The notes: a model not told the origin generated them from the letters alone. DNA of 64,000 bases from Xanthobacteraceae bacterium (GCA_022844205.1 JALHMF010000001.1:202615-266614); one strand, 5' to 3'; positions 35,272-45,177 are shown, counted from the stretch's first letter. Numbers and translations: made by a program.

Positions 35272-35447
35272 CGAGCCGCGACCGCTTTCGAATTGTCGAA
35301 ACGAGGTTTTGGACGAAACAAAACATAATAATTTTTCAGCGAAAAAATAAAGAAATAATTCTGTTTTCAATTTTAAAAAAATCGATAAATATTTTCGTTT
35401 CGAAATTTCAAAAAAACAGAAGCCGACAGACCGCTCCCCTATCCCCC

Positions 35448-35491
35448 CGGGCATGTGGACAAGGCACGCCCGGATTGCTGGTACAATCCGG
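35448..35491 (+). other. Overlapping hairpins before the first TraD-like gene
   Basis: CCGGGC/GCCCGG and CCGGATT/AATCCGG share bases 35,470-35,473 and so exclude each other. A strongly A+T-rich stretch (35,320-35,420) lies just upstream. Possible transcription attenuation or nick-site structure; neither is shown. Confidence 0.4.
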
Positions 35492-35624
35492 TTACGACCG
35501 CATCTGGCGGTCGGCTTCCGCCACCCGGCCAGGATCGTCCACACACAACGTAGTCCTGGCGGCCCGCGTGCGCGCGGCCAACATCAGCACCCGCACAGTG
35601 CAGATACGGCTCGGAAGTCGACCT

Positions 35625-36902
35625 ATGGACGGGGATCATCTGCAATACCAACACGATCATTCAGTGCTTGGCACGCTCGCGACCGGCGAGGGCGTGCCAC
35701 TCACACATAACGACCGTCGTCGGCACCTCTACCTTATCGGCAAAAGCGGTACGGGAAAGTCCACACTGCTTTTCAATCTGATGATGGCAGACCTTGCCGC
35801 CGGCCGGGGATTTGCGCTTCTTGACCCGCACGGCGATCTCGCCCGCGCCGTTGCCGATGTCGTACCGGCCCGACGCACGAATGATGTGCTCTATTTCGAT
35901 CCTGCCGATCTTTCACACCCTGTCGCCTTCAATCCACTCGAACGCGTTGCTCCAGATCATCGGCCGCTGGTTGCGGCGCATATCGTTGCCGCCTTTAAAC
36001 ATATGTGGGGCGATAGCTGGGGGCCTCGCCTCGAATATATTCTCGACAATTCCATCCGCCTCTTGCTCGACGCTCCAGGCTCAACCTTGCTCGGGCTCCC
36101 CCGCCTTCTTGTCGATGAAAAATATCGCACACGTCTCCTGATAACCTGCAGCGATCCCGTCATCCGCGCTTTTTGGCAGAGAGAATTCGCCGCGTATCAT
36201 GACCGCTTCCTGACCGAAGCGGTCTCCCCTATCCAGAACAAGATCGGTGCCCTGCTATCGCCACCCGCGATCCGCAACATTATCGGCCAGCAGCGCAGTA
36301 CACTAAACATTCCGCACCTGATGAACACCGGACGCGTGCTGATTGTGAACCTGTCGAAAGGCCGGCTCGGCGAAGCACCCGCGCATCTGCTAGGCGCTTT
36401 ACTCGCCACTGCCTTCGCGCAGGCTGCGGAGAGCCGTGCCGATATGGCTGAAGAGAACCGCCGCGACTTTACACTCTATGCCGACGAATTTCAGAATTTC
36501 GCGACAGACAGTTTTGCGTCGATACTGAGCGAAGCGCGAAAATGGCGTCTGTCGCTGGCACTCGCTCACCAGTTTCTCGGTCAACTCCCGCCGCTGCTGC
36601 GGCAGGCCGTTATCGGCAATGCCGGTACTCTTGTTGCCTTCCGGCTTGGCGCTGAAGATGCGCCCCTCATCGCTGACGAGCTAGGACTTCACAATCACCA
36701 TACCCTCTCCGATACCCCGAATTTTGCGGCGTGGATCAAACTCATGCACAACGATAGCCCAACCGATCCGCGCTATATGAATACGCTGCTGCCGCCATCG
36801 ACTAAATCCGGCCGGCTTGATGCGATCCAGGCACGCACGCGTGCCCGCCATGCACGACCGCGCCATCAAGTCGAAGCACAGCTGGCAAGATTTCTTGCCT
36901 AA
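35625..36902 (+). CDS. TraD/HerA-like DNA-transfer ATPase A
   Basis: 425 residues. Walker A GKSGTGKST at 39-47, FALLDPHGDLA, Walker B LYADEFQNF near 284-292 and LALAHQFLGQL (sensor region) match the type IV coupling-protein/HerA superfamily (TraM-recognition type C-terminus). No membrane segments are present, unlike classical TraD. GGAAG lies eight bases before the ATG at 35,625. Likely pumps DNA during transfer of the element, together with the second ATPase at 37,688. Confidence 0.82.
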   Translation: MDGDHLQYQHDHSVLGTLATGEGVPLTHNDRRRHLYLIGKSGTGKSTLLFNLMMADLAAGRGFALLDPHGDLARAVADVVPARRTNDVLYFDPADLSHPVAFNPLERVAPDHRPLVAAHIVAAFKHMWGDSWGPRLEYILDNSIRLLLDAPGSTLLGLPRLLVDEKYRTRLLITCSDPVIRAFWQREFAAYHDRFLTEAVSPIQNKIGALLSPPAIRNIIGQQRSTLNIPHLMNTGRVLIVNLSKGRLGEAPAHLLGALLATAFAQAAESRADMAEENRRDFTLYADEFQNFATDSFASILSEARKWRLSLALAHQFLGQLPPLLRQAVIGNAGTLVAFRLGAEDAPLIADELGLHNHHTLSDTPNFAAWIKLMHNDSPTDPRYMNTLLPPSTKSGRLDAIQARTRARHARPRHQVEAQLARFLA

Positions 36903-37134
36903 GCCGTCCGTCACAAACCGGCATGAAATGAGCATTCCATCTGGTCGCGTTTATTTGTAGGCTCCATGCGGGGACGGGGACTGGCCGTGAATTTGATCAC
37001 GTTTGCCGCTTCGCTTGAATTGGCCGCTTGGCTTTTTTGCCCGGCGGCCTGCCATTGTTCATCCCGGCCTCATTCAAAAAATCGAAACACGCATCGCCAA
37101 CGATACGAGTAACTGGTTTCAGACAGAGGCAGCC

Positions 37135-37710
37135 ATGAAAAAGAAAGCAGCTAAACTTCCGGCAGTTCGCGGTAAAAAACTCGCGCTAAAAAAGGCTCCA
37201 AAATCCAAAGTCCCGAAAGCCAAGGCCCCGAAAGGTATTCAGCTCAAGCTTAAGCGCTCACAGCGCAAGTCCGTCCTCGGGAATGTCATTTTTATCCTGG
37301 ACGCACGTATCGACATGTCGCCGCAACAAATCAAAGACGTGAGCCGTTACAAACTCGGACAGCGTGTCGTTTATGAGAGTTCTTCACGAAAGAAATATCA
37401 GGAAAACGCGATGGCTCGTGTCGAGAATAGTCGCGACAACACAAGCATGTTCGCCTCACCGGGTGAGCAAGCACGTGGCATCGGAAAGTCTTTTTATCAA
37501 CTTGCACGCGCCGGTGTGAGCAGCGCGGCCGCAGCACTATCCCTCAAAATTACCGTCAACAGCCTGCTCAAGGGCGTTCACGTCGAATGCAAGAGCATGG
37601 GCGAATTACTGGAGGCGGAGGAAGCCATCCGGGAAGCCGCTCAAAACGTGAAGGACTACCTGACGGTAGCTGCTTCTTACAACAAACGTGAGCAACTCAT
37701 TGAACTCTAG
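37135..37710 (+). CDS. Lysine-rich protein between the two ATPases
   Basis: 191 residues, family not recognised. The first 55 residues are very basic (KKKAAKLP, KKLALKKAPKSKVPKAKAPK), followed by a globular part with alternating helices (SPQQIKDVSRYKLGQ, GIGKSFYQLARAGVSSAAAAL). Start at 37,135 follows AGAGG; the longer frame adds 44 residues with no support. It overlaps the next ATPase by 23 bp, so it is part of the same operon and may be a DNA-binding partner. Confidence 0.65.
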   Translation: MKKKAAKLPAVRGKKLALKKAPKSKVPKAKAPKGIQLKLKRSQRKSVLGNVIFILDARIDMSPQQIKDVSRYKLGQRVVYESSSRKKYQENAMARVENSRDNTSMFASPGEQARGIGKSFYQLARAGVSSAAAALSLKITVNSLLKGVHVECKSMGELLEAEEAIREAAQNVKDYLTVAASYNKREQLIEL

Positions 37711-39757
37711 GCCACCCGTATACACTCCGTTCCTCCGGCGCTTTACCGATGAACGCGCGCGCGACTTGTCCGATACGATCGAACTCTACAACGAAGTCCG
37801 CGAGGCCCATCTCGCATCACACTGGGGAAAAGCAGATGCCCTCCAGGGCGTCTGTTCTTTCATTGCTGATTGCGTCGGTGAGGTCGTTGATCTGCCGTCC
37901 TCCAAAGTCTTGCTCACCGCCCTCGACCGCTGCCAGCAAGAAGTACTCGCCCTGGAGACGACAATATTTTCTTCGCCAGAGATTGATTGGGACGACGCGA
38001 CGCTTTCACTCAAGGAACAGGTCGAGCTTGGTCGCTTTTTGCGCGCACAAGAATATTTTCTCGCCAATGATGATCACGTCGGCGAATTGCTGGTTTTCGC
38101 CATCGGCAATTTCATGGGCGGGATTATTGCCGAACTCCCAGTGCTGCCCAAAAATACAGATGCTGCTACCTTCAATGTCCCCCTTGTTTCGCTCCTACGC
38201 GATCCCGGCAAGATTATTTATCGCGTGACCAATACGATTCTGACCGAAGAGCTTGCCGACGTTGGTTTGTTCACAACGCTGCAAGATCAACTCTTCGCTA
38301 ATATCTGCTTCGCGTCCGGCTTTTCACCCGATGACGAGCGTCACAAAAAATTTGTCACGGCTGACGAATCCAAACTGTCGCCATCCGAACTTGTAGAAAC
38401 CTACTTTAAAGATACGCCCTTCCTCGATCTGTTTCTCACACCAGTACCTTTCATCCTGCCTCTAGATGCTCGCTTTGAGCATCACTGGATTGTTGCAGGA
38501 ACCGGGCACGGTAAAACACAAACGCTACAGTCGCTCATCTGTGGCGATCTCGAAGCTGTGGCAAACGGCGAGGCGTCCATTGTCGTTATCGATAGTCAGG
38601 GCGATCTCATCAAGAACGTCGCCGGGCTAAAGCTGTTTGCCAAGGGTCAACCATTGCACGGCAAGCTGTGCCTTATCGATCCAACGGACATCGAATTCCC
38701 GGTGCAGCTCAATCTTTTCGCATTGGGAACCGAACGGCTCGACACTTATTCCAAGCTCGATCGCGAGCGATTGCTTAACAGCATCATTGAACTCTACGAC
38801 TTTGTTCTTGCTGCGCTCCTAGGCGCGGAAATGACCAGCAAACAGTCCATTATCTTTCGCTTCGTCACCCGTGCTCTACTTCATATCCCCAATGCGACCG
38901 TCCACACCTTGCTTGAATTGATGGAGCCGGGCGGCGATCAGAAGTACAAAGAATATATCTCCCAGCTTCAAGGCGCTGCTCGCTCCTTCTTCGAAAACGA
39001 GTTCAACACCGCCCAGTTTGCCGAAACCAAGCGCCAGGTCCTGCGACGCCTGTACGGCATCCTGGAAAATCAGACATTCGAGCGAATGTTCTCACACCCC
39101 AAGAGCAAGCTCGACATCTTCAAGGAAATGAACAGCGGCAAGGTGATCCTGATCAACGCCGCGAAGGATTTGCTCAAACAGAACGGTACGGAAGTCTTTG
39201 GCCGTTTTTTTATCGCACTGATCGCCCAGGCTGCGGCGGAACGCGCAACACTCCCCCCTGATCAGCGTCTACCCACCTTCGTCTACATCGATGAATGCCA
39301 AGATTACATCGCCAGTGACAGCAATTTTACTGTCATTCTTGAACAGGCTAGGAAGCAGAAAGTTGGCCTCATTATCGCGCATCAGTATCTCACGCAGCTT
39401 TCACAGGGCATCCTTGATAGCCTGCATGCCAATACCAGCATCAAGTTCGCGGGTGGTGTTAGTGATCGTGATGCTCACGCCCTTGCGCGCAATATGCGAA
39501 CCACACCCGAGTTCATCGAGAGCCAGACCAAACTCTCATTCGCTGCCCACGTTCGCAACTTCACGGCGAACGCTGTTTCCTTGAGCATTCCCCTGCGCGA
39601 ATTAGAGAGCAAGGAACGCATGACGCGAAAGGAGGCAGCGACGCTTCTAAATCAGATGCGCAATCAATATGCCGTTGCGTTTGCGGAAACCCCACTCGAC
39701 AAGCCGACATTGCCCCCAACAGCCGTTGACCCCGATGAGTTCGCTGATCGCTACTAA
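37688..39757 (+). CDS. TraD/HerA-like DNA-transfer ATPase B
   Basis: 689 residues, GTG start coupled to the preceding gene by overlap. An N-terminal region of about 250 residues has no recognised domain. The motor domain has Walker A AGTGHGKTQT (about 270-279), IVVIDSQGDLI, Walker B FVYIDECQDY (near 530) and GLIIAHQYLTQL, again the coupling-protein pattern. No membrane helices are evident. Having two such ATPases with no VirB4 or pilus genes suggests use of another element's secretion system or an unusual mode of transfer. Confidence 0.82.
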   Translation: MSNSLNSRPPVYTPFLRRFTDERARDLSDTIELYNEVREAHLASHWGKADALQGVCSFIADCVGEVVDLPSSKVLLTALDRCQQEVLALETTIFSSPEIDWDDATLSLKEQVELGRFLRAQEYFLANDDHVGELLVFAIGNFMGGIIAELPVLPKNTDAATFNVPLVSLLRDPGKIIYRVTNTILTEELADVGLFTTLQDQLFANICFASGFSPDDERHKKFVTADESKLSPSELVETYFKDTPFLDLFLTPVPFILPLDARFEHHWIVAGTGHGKTQTLQSLICGDLEAVANGEASIVVIDSQGDLIKNVAGLKLFAKGQPLHGKLCLIDPTDIEFPVQLNLFALGTERLDTYSKLDRERLLNSIIELYDFVLAALLGAEMTSKQSIIFRFVTRALLHIPNATVHTLLELMEPGGDQKYKEYISQLQGAARSFFENEFNTAQFAETKRQVLRRLYGILENQTFERMFSHPKSKLDIFKEMNSGKVILINAAKDLLKQNGTEVFGRFFIALIAQAAAERATLPPDQRLPTFVYIDECQDYIASDSNFTVILEQARKQKVGLIIAHQYLTQLSQGILDSLHANTSIKFAGGVSDRDAHALARNMRTTPEFIESQTKLSFAAHVRNFTANAVSLSIPLRELESKERMTRKEAATLLNQMRNQYAVAFAETPLDKPTLPPTAVDPDEFADRY

Positions 39758-39796
39758 GCCGCGAACTCATAAACGCGCCCTTGGACGGGCTTGCCA

Positions 39797-39870
39797 GTGT
39801 CCGCTTTTGCACCTTAAGCGGCCGTCAAACGGGACGAACGACACTTCCGGGATGTGCCAACAGCGGACAT
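39797..39870. repeat. Dispersed AGCGGACAT-type repeat after the transfer operon
   Basis: GTGTCCGCTTTTGCACCTTAAGCGG at the left and GCCAACAGCGGACAT at the right bound a segment like that at 23,821-23,875. It separates the transfer operon from the ABC cassette. The A+T-rich DNA that follows (39,950-40,030) is the probable promoter of the ABC cassette. Confidence 0.55.
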
Positions 39871-40047
39871 CATCTGCCACTCTAAAAACCTCATCCAGTG
39901 ATGACCGGATGAGTTTTTTTAGCGGGCACAAAGCAAAAATACACATATTATTATTGTAGTATATATGATACACCAGTTTATGATATGATTGTACACTAAT
40001 ATAACAACATTAAACTGTGTTATTTTCCAAATAGGAAAGGGTGTCCG

Positions 40048-40779
40048 ATGCGAGTCAATTCCAGCGCCATCGACGTTTCGAACGTCGGGTTCCGCTACGG
40101 CTCGACCGTGGTGCTGAATGACGTGCGGCTATCGATCCGGGCGGGCGAGCATGTGGCGATCGTCGGACAATCCGGTGCGGGCAAATCCACCTTGCTCCAG
40201 CTCATCGTCGGACTTCTGAAGCCTGACAATGGTGAGATTCGAATCGATGATGTGCCCGTCACGGGACCAGTAGTTGGTGCGACGCTGATGTTTCAGCGCC
40301 CGGCGCTGCTACCTTGGGCGAGCGTTGCGGACAACGTGGTTCTGCCGTTACGATTTTCGGGGGCTCTGCGACATGATCGTGGCGGCGCGCGAAGCAAAGT
40401 GCTCGCACTCCTTGATCAGGTCGGACTTGCGGACCGGGCAGAGGCACGTCCAGCCGAGCTGTCCGGTGGCCAGCAACAGCGCGTCGCTCTCGCCCGCGCG
40501 CTCGCAAGTGAGCCTCGCATCCTTCTTTTGGATGAACCATTCTCGGCGCTTGACCCCGAGATGCGCGCTGGCCTGCGTGCCGATGTTCGCCGTCTGGCGC
40601 AGGAACGCGGAGTGACGCTTGTTGCCGTGGCCCACGATCTAGCCGATGTCGCATCGCTTGCCGAACGCGCCATCGTGTTGGGCGGTGTCCCAAGCCGCGT
40701 CATCGACGACCTTCCGCTTGGCAACGACGCGGCCACGATCTTGCGCGCTCGCATGTCGAATCTGAGCGCGGTCGCCTGA
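40048..40779 (+). CDS. NitT/TauT-type ABC transporter ATP-binding protein
   Basis: 243 residues. Walker A VGQSGAGKST near residues 39-48, the aliphatic-sulfonate-type Q-loop MFQRPALLPWASV, signature [15 protein letters not shown] and Walker B ILLLDEPFSALD. This is the SsuB/TauB/NrtD class of importers for organosulfur or nitrogen compounds. AGGAAAGGG precedes the ATG. It is first in a five-gene run with a substrate-binding protein, a permease, an OsmC protein and a flavin oxidoreductase. Confidence 0.9.
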   Translation: MRVNSSAIDVSNVGFRYGSTVVLNDVRLSIRAGEHVAIVGQSGAGKSTLLQLIVGLLKPDNGEIRIDDVPVTGPVVGATLMFQRPALLPWASVADNVVLPLRFSGALRHDRGGARSKVLALLDQVGLADRAEARPAELSGGQQQRVALARALASEPRILLLDEPFSALDPEMRAGLRADVRRLAQERGVTLVAVAHDLADVASLAERAIVLGGVPSRVIDDLPLGNDAATILRARMSNLSAVA

Positions 40780-40811
40780 CCTCCATTGTTGCTCCAGTAA
40801 AGGACTCTCAT

Positions 40812-42038
40812 ATGGCAATCTCGCATCACGAACATTCAGAAATCTGCGAATGGACACAAGCGGATTGGACCCGCCGCGATACGCTCGATGTACTCGCGCG
40901 TGGCGGTCTCGCGGCTTTTCTTGCCTCGATCAACCTCGGGGCCGGCGCGCTGCACGCGGCCGACGATGATGTCGTCCGCATCGGCTATCTGCCGATCACT
41001 GATGCCACGGCGCTGCTGGTCGCCCACGCCAAGGGTTATTTCGAGGAAGCCGGGCTCAAAGTCGAACCACCGACGTTGGTTCGCAGTTGGTCGGCGCTGG
41101 TTGAGGGATTTGCATCCGGCAAATTCAATGTCGCTCACCTGTTGAAGCCGATTCCGATCTGGATGCGCTACAACAACCGCTTCCCGATCAAGATACTCGC
41201 CTGGGGTCATACCAATGGATCGGGCATCGTTGTCGGCGAGGTAACCGGCGTAAAGAATTTTTCCGATCTCGGTGGCAAGCGCATAGCCGTGCCGTATTGG
41301 TACTCAATGCACAACGTGGTGCTGCAGTTTGCGTTGCGCCAGTCGGGTGTAAAGCCTGTCATCAGCGACACGCCTGCGGCCAATGAGTGCGCGCTGCAGG
41401 TCTTGGCCCCGCCGGAGATGCCGCCTGCGCTCTCGGCGAAAAAGATCGACGGCTATACCGTCGCGGAGCCGTTCAATGCGCTCGGCGAACTGCGTGCGGG
41501 CGCGCGGATGCTCCGTTTCACCGGCGACATCTGGAAGAACCACCCCTGTTGCGTCATCGTCGCTCACGAGCGGCACACCGTCGAGCGCCCGGAATGGACG
41601 CAGAAAGTGATCGACGCAATTGTCAGGGCGCAGATCTTCGCTTCGAAGAACAAGCTCGAAGTCGCACGCCTCATCTCCAAGGATGACAGGGGCTATCTGC
41701 CGACGCCCGCCGACGTCGTCGTGAAAGCGGTCACAGACTACGGGGAACACTACGAAGCGAGCGGCGCCATCCGCCACCGCAAGTGGGGCAACGGCCGTAT
41801 CGACTTTCAGCCTTGGCCTTACCCATCCGCCACCAAGCTCATCGTCGAGGCCATGGGCAATACAATCGTCGAAGGTGACACGACTTTCTTGAAGGGCCTC
41901 GATCCCGAGTTCGTAACAAATGATCTCGTCGACTACCGCTTCGTGAAAGCGGCGTTGCAACGATTCCCCGAATGGATCGAGGATCCCAGCGTCGATCGCG
42001 CGAACCCGTTCGCACGCCAAGAGCAACTGACTCTATGA
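40812..42038 (+). CDS. NMT1/NrtA-like ABC substrate-binding protein
   Basis: 408 residues. A Tat-like signal (WTRRDTLDVLARGGLAAFLASINLGAGA) precedes a periplasmic binding domain of the SsuA/NrtA/ThiY fold (VRIGYLPITDATALLVAHAKGYFEEAGLKVE, DLGGKRIAVPYW). The ligand cannot be read from sequence; sulfonates, nitrate, taurine or aromatic compounds are all known in the family. Its stop overlaps the permease start by 4 bp (ATGA). Confidence 0.87.
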   Translation: MAISHHEHSEICEWTQADWTRRDTLDVLARGGLAAFLASINLGAGALHAADDDVVRIGYLPITDATALLVAHAKGYFEEAGLKVEPPTLVRSWSALVEGFASGKFNVAHLLKPIPIWMRYNNRFPIKILAWGHTNGSGIVVGEVTGVKNFSDLGGKRIAVPYWYSMHNVVLQFALRQSGVKPVISDTPAANECALQVLAPPEMPPALSAKKIDGYTVAEPFNALGELRAGARMLRFTGDIWKNHPCCVIVAHERHTVERPEWTQKVIDAIVRAQIFASKNKLEVARLISKDDRGYLPTPADVVVKAVTDYGEHYEASGAIRHRKWGNGRIDFQPWPYPSATKLIVEAMGNTIVEGDTTFLKGLDPEFVTNDLVDYRFVKAALQRFPEWIEDPSVDRANPFARQEQLTL

Positions 42039-42859
42039 TCTCGCTCGCGCCTGATATCCGACCCGCGCCCGGCTCAGTGGTCTCCGCGCTGCGAGCGGCG
42101 GGATCGCAATTTGTCGCGCCTGCGCTTGGTATCGCAACGATGCTTGGATTGTGGTGGATGGCGGGGCTGGTGCTGACTTCCGAACCGCGCTTCGCCGCCT
42201 TCCAGGGCTTTGCGATCGAACGAACCTTCGCTTCGTTCGGTGACCTCCTGGTCTCGGGCGATGCCTGGCGGGCAGCCAGACCGAGCCTCATCCGTGTCGG
42301 CTATGGTCTATTCTGGGCTTTCGTCATCGGCGCACCGATCGGACTCGCGCTCGGATGCTATCGCTTGTTCGAAAACGCGGTGCAGTTACCGTTTCAAATT
42401 CTGCGCATGGTGAGCCCGCTTGCCTGGATGCCGATCGCCATCATCGCGTTTGCGAGTTGGGATGGAGCCATCGTCTTCTTGATCTTCGCCGCTGCAATCT
42501 GGCCGATCCTGTTCGCGACCGCCGCCGGGGTAAAACAGATCGACCCGGTGTGGACTGCTATGGCGCGCAATCTCGGCGGGCGGCATCTCGCGTTGCTCAA
42601 GACAGTCATCGTACCTGCGGTGGCGCAAGACATCCTGACTGGCCTGCGGCTCGCACTCGGTGTTGCCTGGGTGGTGCTCGTTCCCGCCGAATATCTCGGA
42701 GTCACCAGCGGGCTCGGGTATGCCATCAATGATGCGCGTGACACCCTTTCCTATGATCGGCTCGCAGCCCTTGTGCTGCTCATCGGTCTTATCGGTTACG
42801 CGCTCGACGCGGTGATCGGCTTTGCCCTTCGCCGTGCGCATTGGACACCCTCCATTTAA
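42035..42859 (+). CDS. ABC transporter permease, SsuC/TauC type
   Basis: 274 residues with six hydrophobic segments and the coupling loop AMARNLGGRHLALLKTVIVPAV near residues 180-200. The start at 42,035 is set by the ATGA overlap with the binding-protein gene; a longer frame inside that gene is a shadow. With the ATPase and binding protein it makes one complete importer. Confidence 0.9.
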   Translation: MISLAPDIRPAPGSVVSALRAAGSQFVAPALGIATMLGLWWMAGLVLTSEPRFAAFQGFAIERTFASFGDLLVSGDAWRAARPSLIRVGYGLFWAFVIGAPIGLALGCYRLFENAVQLPFQILRMVSPLAWMPIAIIAFASWDGAIVFLIFAAAIWPILFATAAGVKQIDPVWTAMARNLGGRHLALLKTVIVPAVAQDILTGLRLALGVAWVVLVPAEYLGVTSGLGYAINDARDTLSYDRLAALVLLIGLIGYALDAVIGFALRRAHWTPSI

Positions 42860-42886
42860 GTTCGCCACAACACAGGGAACTTCAAT

Positions 42887-43432
42887 ATGACCAAAACCAA
42901 ACCGAAGGAGATCGTCTCCGCCTTCGAGATGATCGACCATACAGCGCTCCATACCTTGTCCGAAAAAGGCAAAGCCGATCCGACCGTCGTGCGCACGGTG
43001 CGTTGCCGGACGGTCGCTGAAGGGCGCCGCTTCCGTCATCTCAACTACATTCGCAATCTGCCGCCTCATATCGTGGATGAGCCGCCGCAACTCCTTGGCG
43101 ACGACACCGCCCCCAATCCGACCGAGGCGCTGCTAGCGGCGCTCGGCACCTGCGTTTCCGTAGGAATCCAGGCGAATGCGGTGGCGCGCGGCTGGAAGGT
43201 GCGCGGAATCGAGATCGAGACCGAGGGCGACATCAACATCACGTCGGTATGGGGTACGGGCGATCTGTCGCCGAAGCCGGCGGGGCTGACGGCCGTGCGC
43301 CTGAAGATTCGGCTCGACATCGACGGCGCGAGTCCGGCTGAGCTCGATGCACTCATCACCCATGCCGCCAAATGGTCGCCGGTTCTGAATACGGTCCGCA
43401 ACCCCGTCCAGATCGCGATCGAACGCGCGTGA
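42887..43432 (+). CDS. OsmC family protein
   Basis: 181 residues. The family core appears as PNPTEALLAALGTCVSVGIQANAVARGW with one family cysteine in LGTC, and a later region RLKIRLDIDGASPAELDALI. OsmC/Ohr proteins reduce organic hydroperoxides, but the second canonical cysteine pattern is not clear, so a different thiol role is possible. AGGGA precedes the ATG. Position between an importer and a flavoprotein suggests handling of a reactive sulfur or peroxide product. Confidence 0.8.
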   Translation: MTKTKPKEIVSAFEMIDHTALHTLSEKGKADPTVVRTVRCRTVAEGRRFRHLNYIRNLPPHIVDEPPQLLGDDTAPNPTEALLAALGTCVSVGIQANAVARGWKVRGIEIETEGDINITSVWGTGDLSPKPAGLTAVRLKIRLDIDGASPAELDALITHAAKWSPVLNTVRNPVQIAIERA

Positions 43433-43443
43433 GTGAGAGTGCC

Positions 43444-44538
43444 ATGACCCAAGCCGCTGCCCGCGCCGAGCGGTTGACGAGCGTCGCATCGGTTGTCGCA
43501 CGGGATCTCAAGCCGTTGGTCCGGCAGATCGACGCGGAAGGCTTCTATCCGAAGGAGGTATTGCGGCGGCTGGGCGAGACCGGAGCTTTTGCCCATCACA
43601 CGGGCGGCGATGCTGCGGCCGGAGGTCTTCGCGCTGCAGTCGAGGCGATGGCCGAAGTGGGTGCGACTTGCTTGTCAACTGCGTTCTGCATGTGGTGCCA
43701 GGATGCGCTCGTCTGGTACCTCGATCGATCCGAGAACCCGCTTCCGCGACAGCGTCTTCTTGATGCCGTAGCCTCCGGGCGCCAGCTCGGGGGTACCGGA
43801 CTATCCAATCCGATGAAGGCGTTCGCAGCGATCGAGCCGATTGCCCTGAAGGGTAGGCCCGTGCCCGGCGGTTATCGTGTGACCGGTCGGCTGCCCTTTG
43901 TCTCGAACCTTGATGACGGCCATTTCTTCGCCAGCATCTTCGCGCTCGAGGGCGCAGAAGACCACCGCGTGATGTCTCTTTTCCACGCCGGCCAGGATGG
44001 CGTGAAGCTCGCACGGAACGCACATTTCATCGCGCTTGAGGGCACCGGAACGTTCACCATCCTCATCCGCGACGCCTTCGTGCCGGACGACGATGTGCTT
44101 TCCGAGGACGCCGCCCGCTTCGTACCGCGCATCCGGAAGGGATTCGTGCTGCTGCAAGCCGGCATGGGGCTTGGCATCGCAAACGGCTCGGCAGGCCTCA
44201 TGCGCAGCGATGGAGCAGGCCGCAAACAGTCCGCGCTCCTGCCGCTCGGTCCCGACCAGATCGAGGCTCGCGCCGCTGTGCTGGCGGAGCGCATCTCGGA
44301 TCAGGCACGCAATATCGAAGAACCGGATCGCGGCTCCTTTCTCGATGTCCTCCGGACTCGGCTCGATATTTCGTGGCTCGCGCTGGAGGCGGCCCAGTCC
44401 GCCATGCTGCAGTTCGGGGCCCGAGGCTATATCATTGGCTCCGAAGCTGCTCGCCGCCTGCGCGAGGCGCAGTTCGTAGCGATCGTCACACCATCTGTAA
44501 AACATATCCTCACTGAACTGGCAGTGTCAGATCGATAG
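43444..44538 (+). CDS. Acyl-CoA dehydrogenase-like flavin oxidoreductase
   Basis: 364 residues of the acyl-CoA dehydrogenase fold. N-terminal helices, then the mid beta domain (GGTGLSNPMKAF, GGYRVTGRLPFVSN) and a C-terminal helical domain (AQSAMLQFGARGYIIGSEAARRLREAQFVAIV). It resembles SfnB/DszC-like monooxygenases and dehydrogenases as much as true acyl-CoA enzymes. ATG at 43,444 is 11 bp after the OsmC stop. Context with a sulfonate-type importer suggests desulfurisation, not fatty-acid oxidation. Confidence 0.8.
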   Translation: MTQAAARAERLTSVASVVARDLKPLVRQIDAEGFYPKEVLRRLGETGAFAHHTGGDAAAGGLRAAVEAMAEVGATCLSTAFCMWCQDALVWYLDRSENPLPRQRLLDAVASGRQLGGTGLSNPMKAFAAIEPIALKGRPVPGGYRVTGRLPFVSNLDDGHFFASIFALEGAEDHRVMSLFHAGQDGVKLARNAHFIALEGTGTFTILIRDAFVPDDDVLSEDAARFVPRIRKGFVLLQAGMGLGIANGSAGLMRSDGAGRKQSALLPLGPDQIEARAAVLAERISDQARNIEEPDRGSFLDVLRTRLDISWLALEAAQSAMLQFGARGYIIGSEAARRLREAQFVAIVTPSVKHILTELAVSDR

Positions 44539-44648
44539 ATCATTTGCGGGTAATGAAAGATAGCATGGATGAATTCTGACACCTGCTTGCCGCTATTGAT
44601 CGGTTTCGGTGACATACACTGCCCCGACGAAACGCGCCCACGATCCAC

Positions 44649-44676
44649 ATGTCCGCTTTGGGTCAGGAGCAGACAT
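44649..44676. repeat. TGTCCGC-type dispersed palindrome, copy at 44.6 kb
   Basis: ATGTC and GACAT bound CGCTTTGGGTCAGGAGCA, almost identical to the 21.9-kb copy. A further ATAGCGACAT half lies at 44,712. The gap between the flavoprotein gene and the DUF1330 gene has nothing else. Confidence 0.7.
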
Positions 44677-44790
44677 CCAACAAAGCCTTGCTGATTTCTG
44701 CTAAGTGCCAATAGCGACATTGCTCGTTGGCTTGAAATGAAAGAGGCCGCCAATTGAGGCGGCCTCCATAATCTTACGGTTCGGTAACGA

Positions 44791-45177
44791 TTATTTGGCT
44801 ACGCCTTCAACGATATATAATCTGAACGTTGCGTATTTATCGCCAATCTTTCTAGCTTCCTTATAGGCCGGAGAAGTAAACGCTGCTTGCGCTTTTTCCA
44901 TGCTCTCGAAAGCGTTTATAGTGATACGCGATTTGGTCGGCGCTCCCTCGAGGGATAAGATCTTGCCGCCACGCGTTAAATTGTTTGAACCGCCATCTTG
45001 CAAAGCTTTCGAAGCAAGCGGGACATATTCCTTCACGTACCCGTCTTGGTTCGTCACGTCGATCTCTCCAATGACGTAGGCTGGCGGTTTCGCTTGAGCG
45101 TGAAGGCCCTGAATGGCCGCTCCGCCGATGGCAGCGCCAGCGACGAGCGCAATGGCTACCTTGTAATTCGATTTCAT
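44791..45177 (-). CDS. DUF1330-domain protein, exported
   Basis: 128 residues. A signal or membrane segment (KVAIALVAGAAIGGAAIQGLHAQA) precedes a small ferredoxin-like DUF1330 domain (PPAYVIGEIDVTNQDGYVKEYVPLA, FESMEKAQAAFTSPAYKEARKIG). The family function is unknown. Start at 45,177 follows GGGAGGA; 15 upstream codons are dropped. It stands alone on the minus strand. Confidence 0.85.
   Translation of the reverse strand: MKSNYKVAIALVAGAAIGGAAIQGLHAQAKPPAYVIGEIDVTNQDGYVKEYVPLASKALQDGGSNNLTRGGKILSLEGAPTKSRITINAFESMEKAQAAFTSPAYKEARKIGDKYATFRLYIVEGVAK

Noticed and set aside
37003-37134. N-terminal extension of the lysine-rich protein
   Set aside because: No ribosome site before it, and the AGAGG-linked ATG at 37,135 gives a more normal protein.
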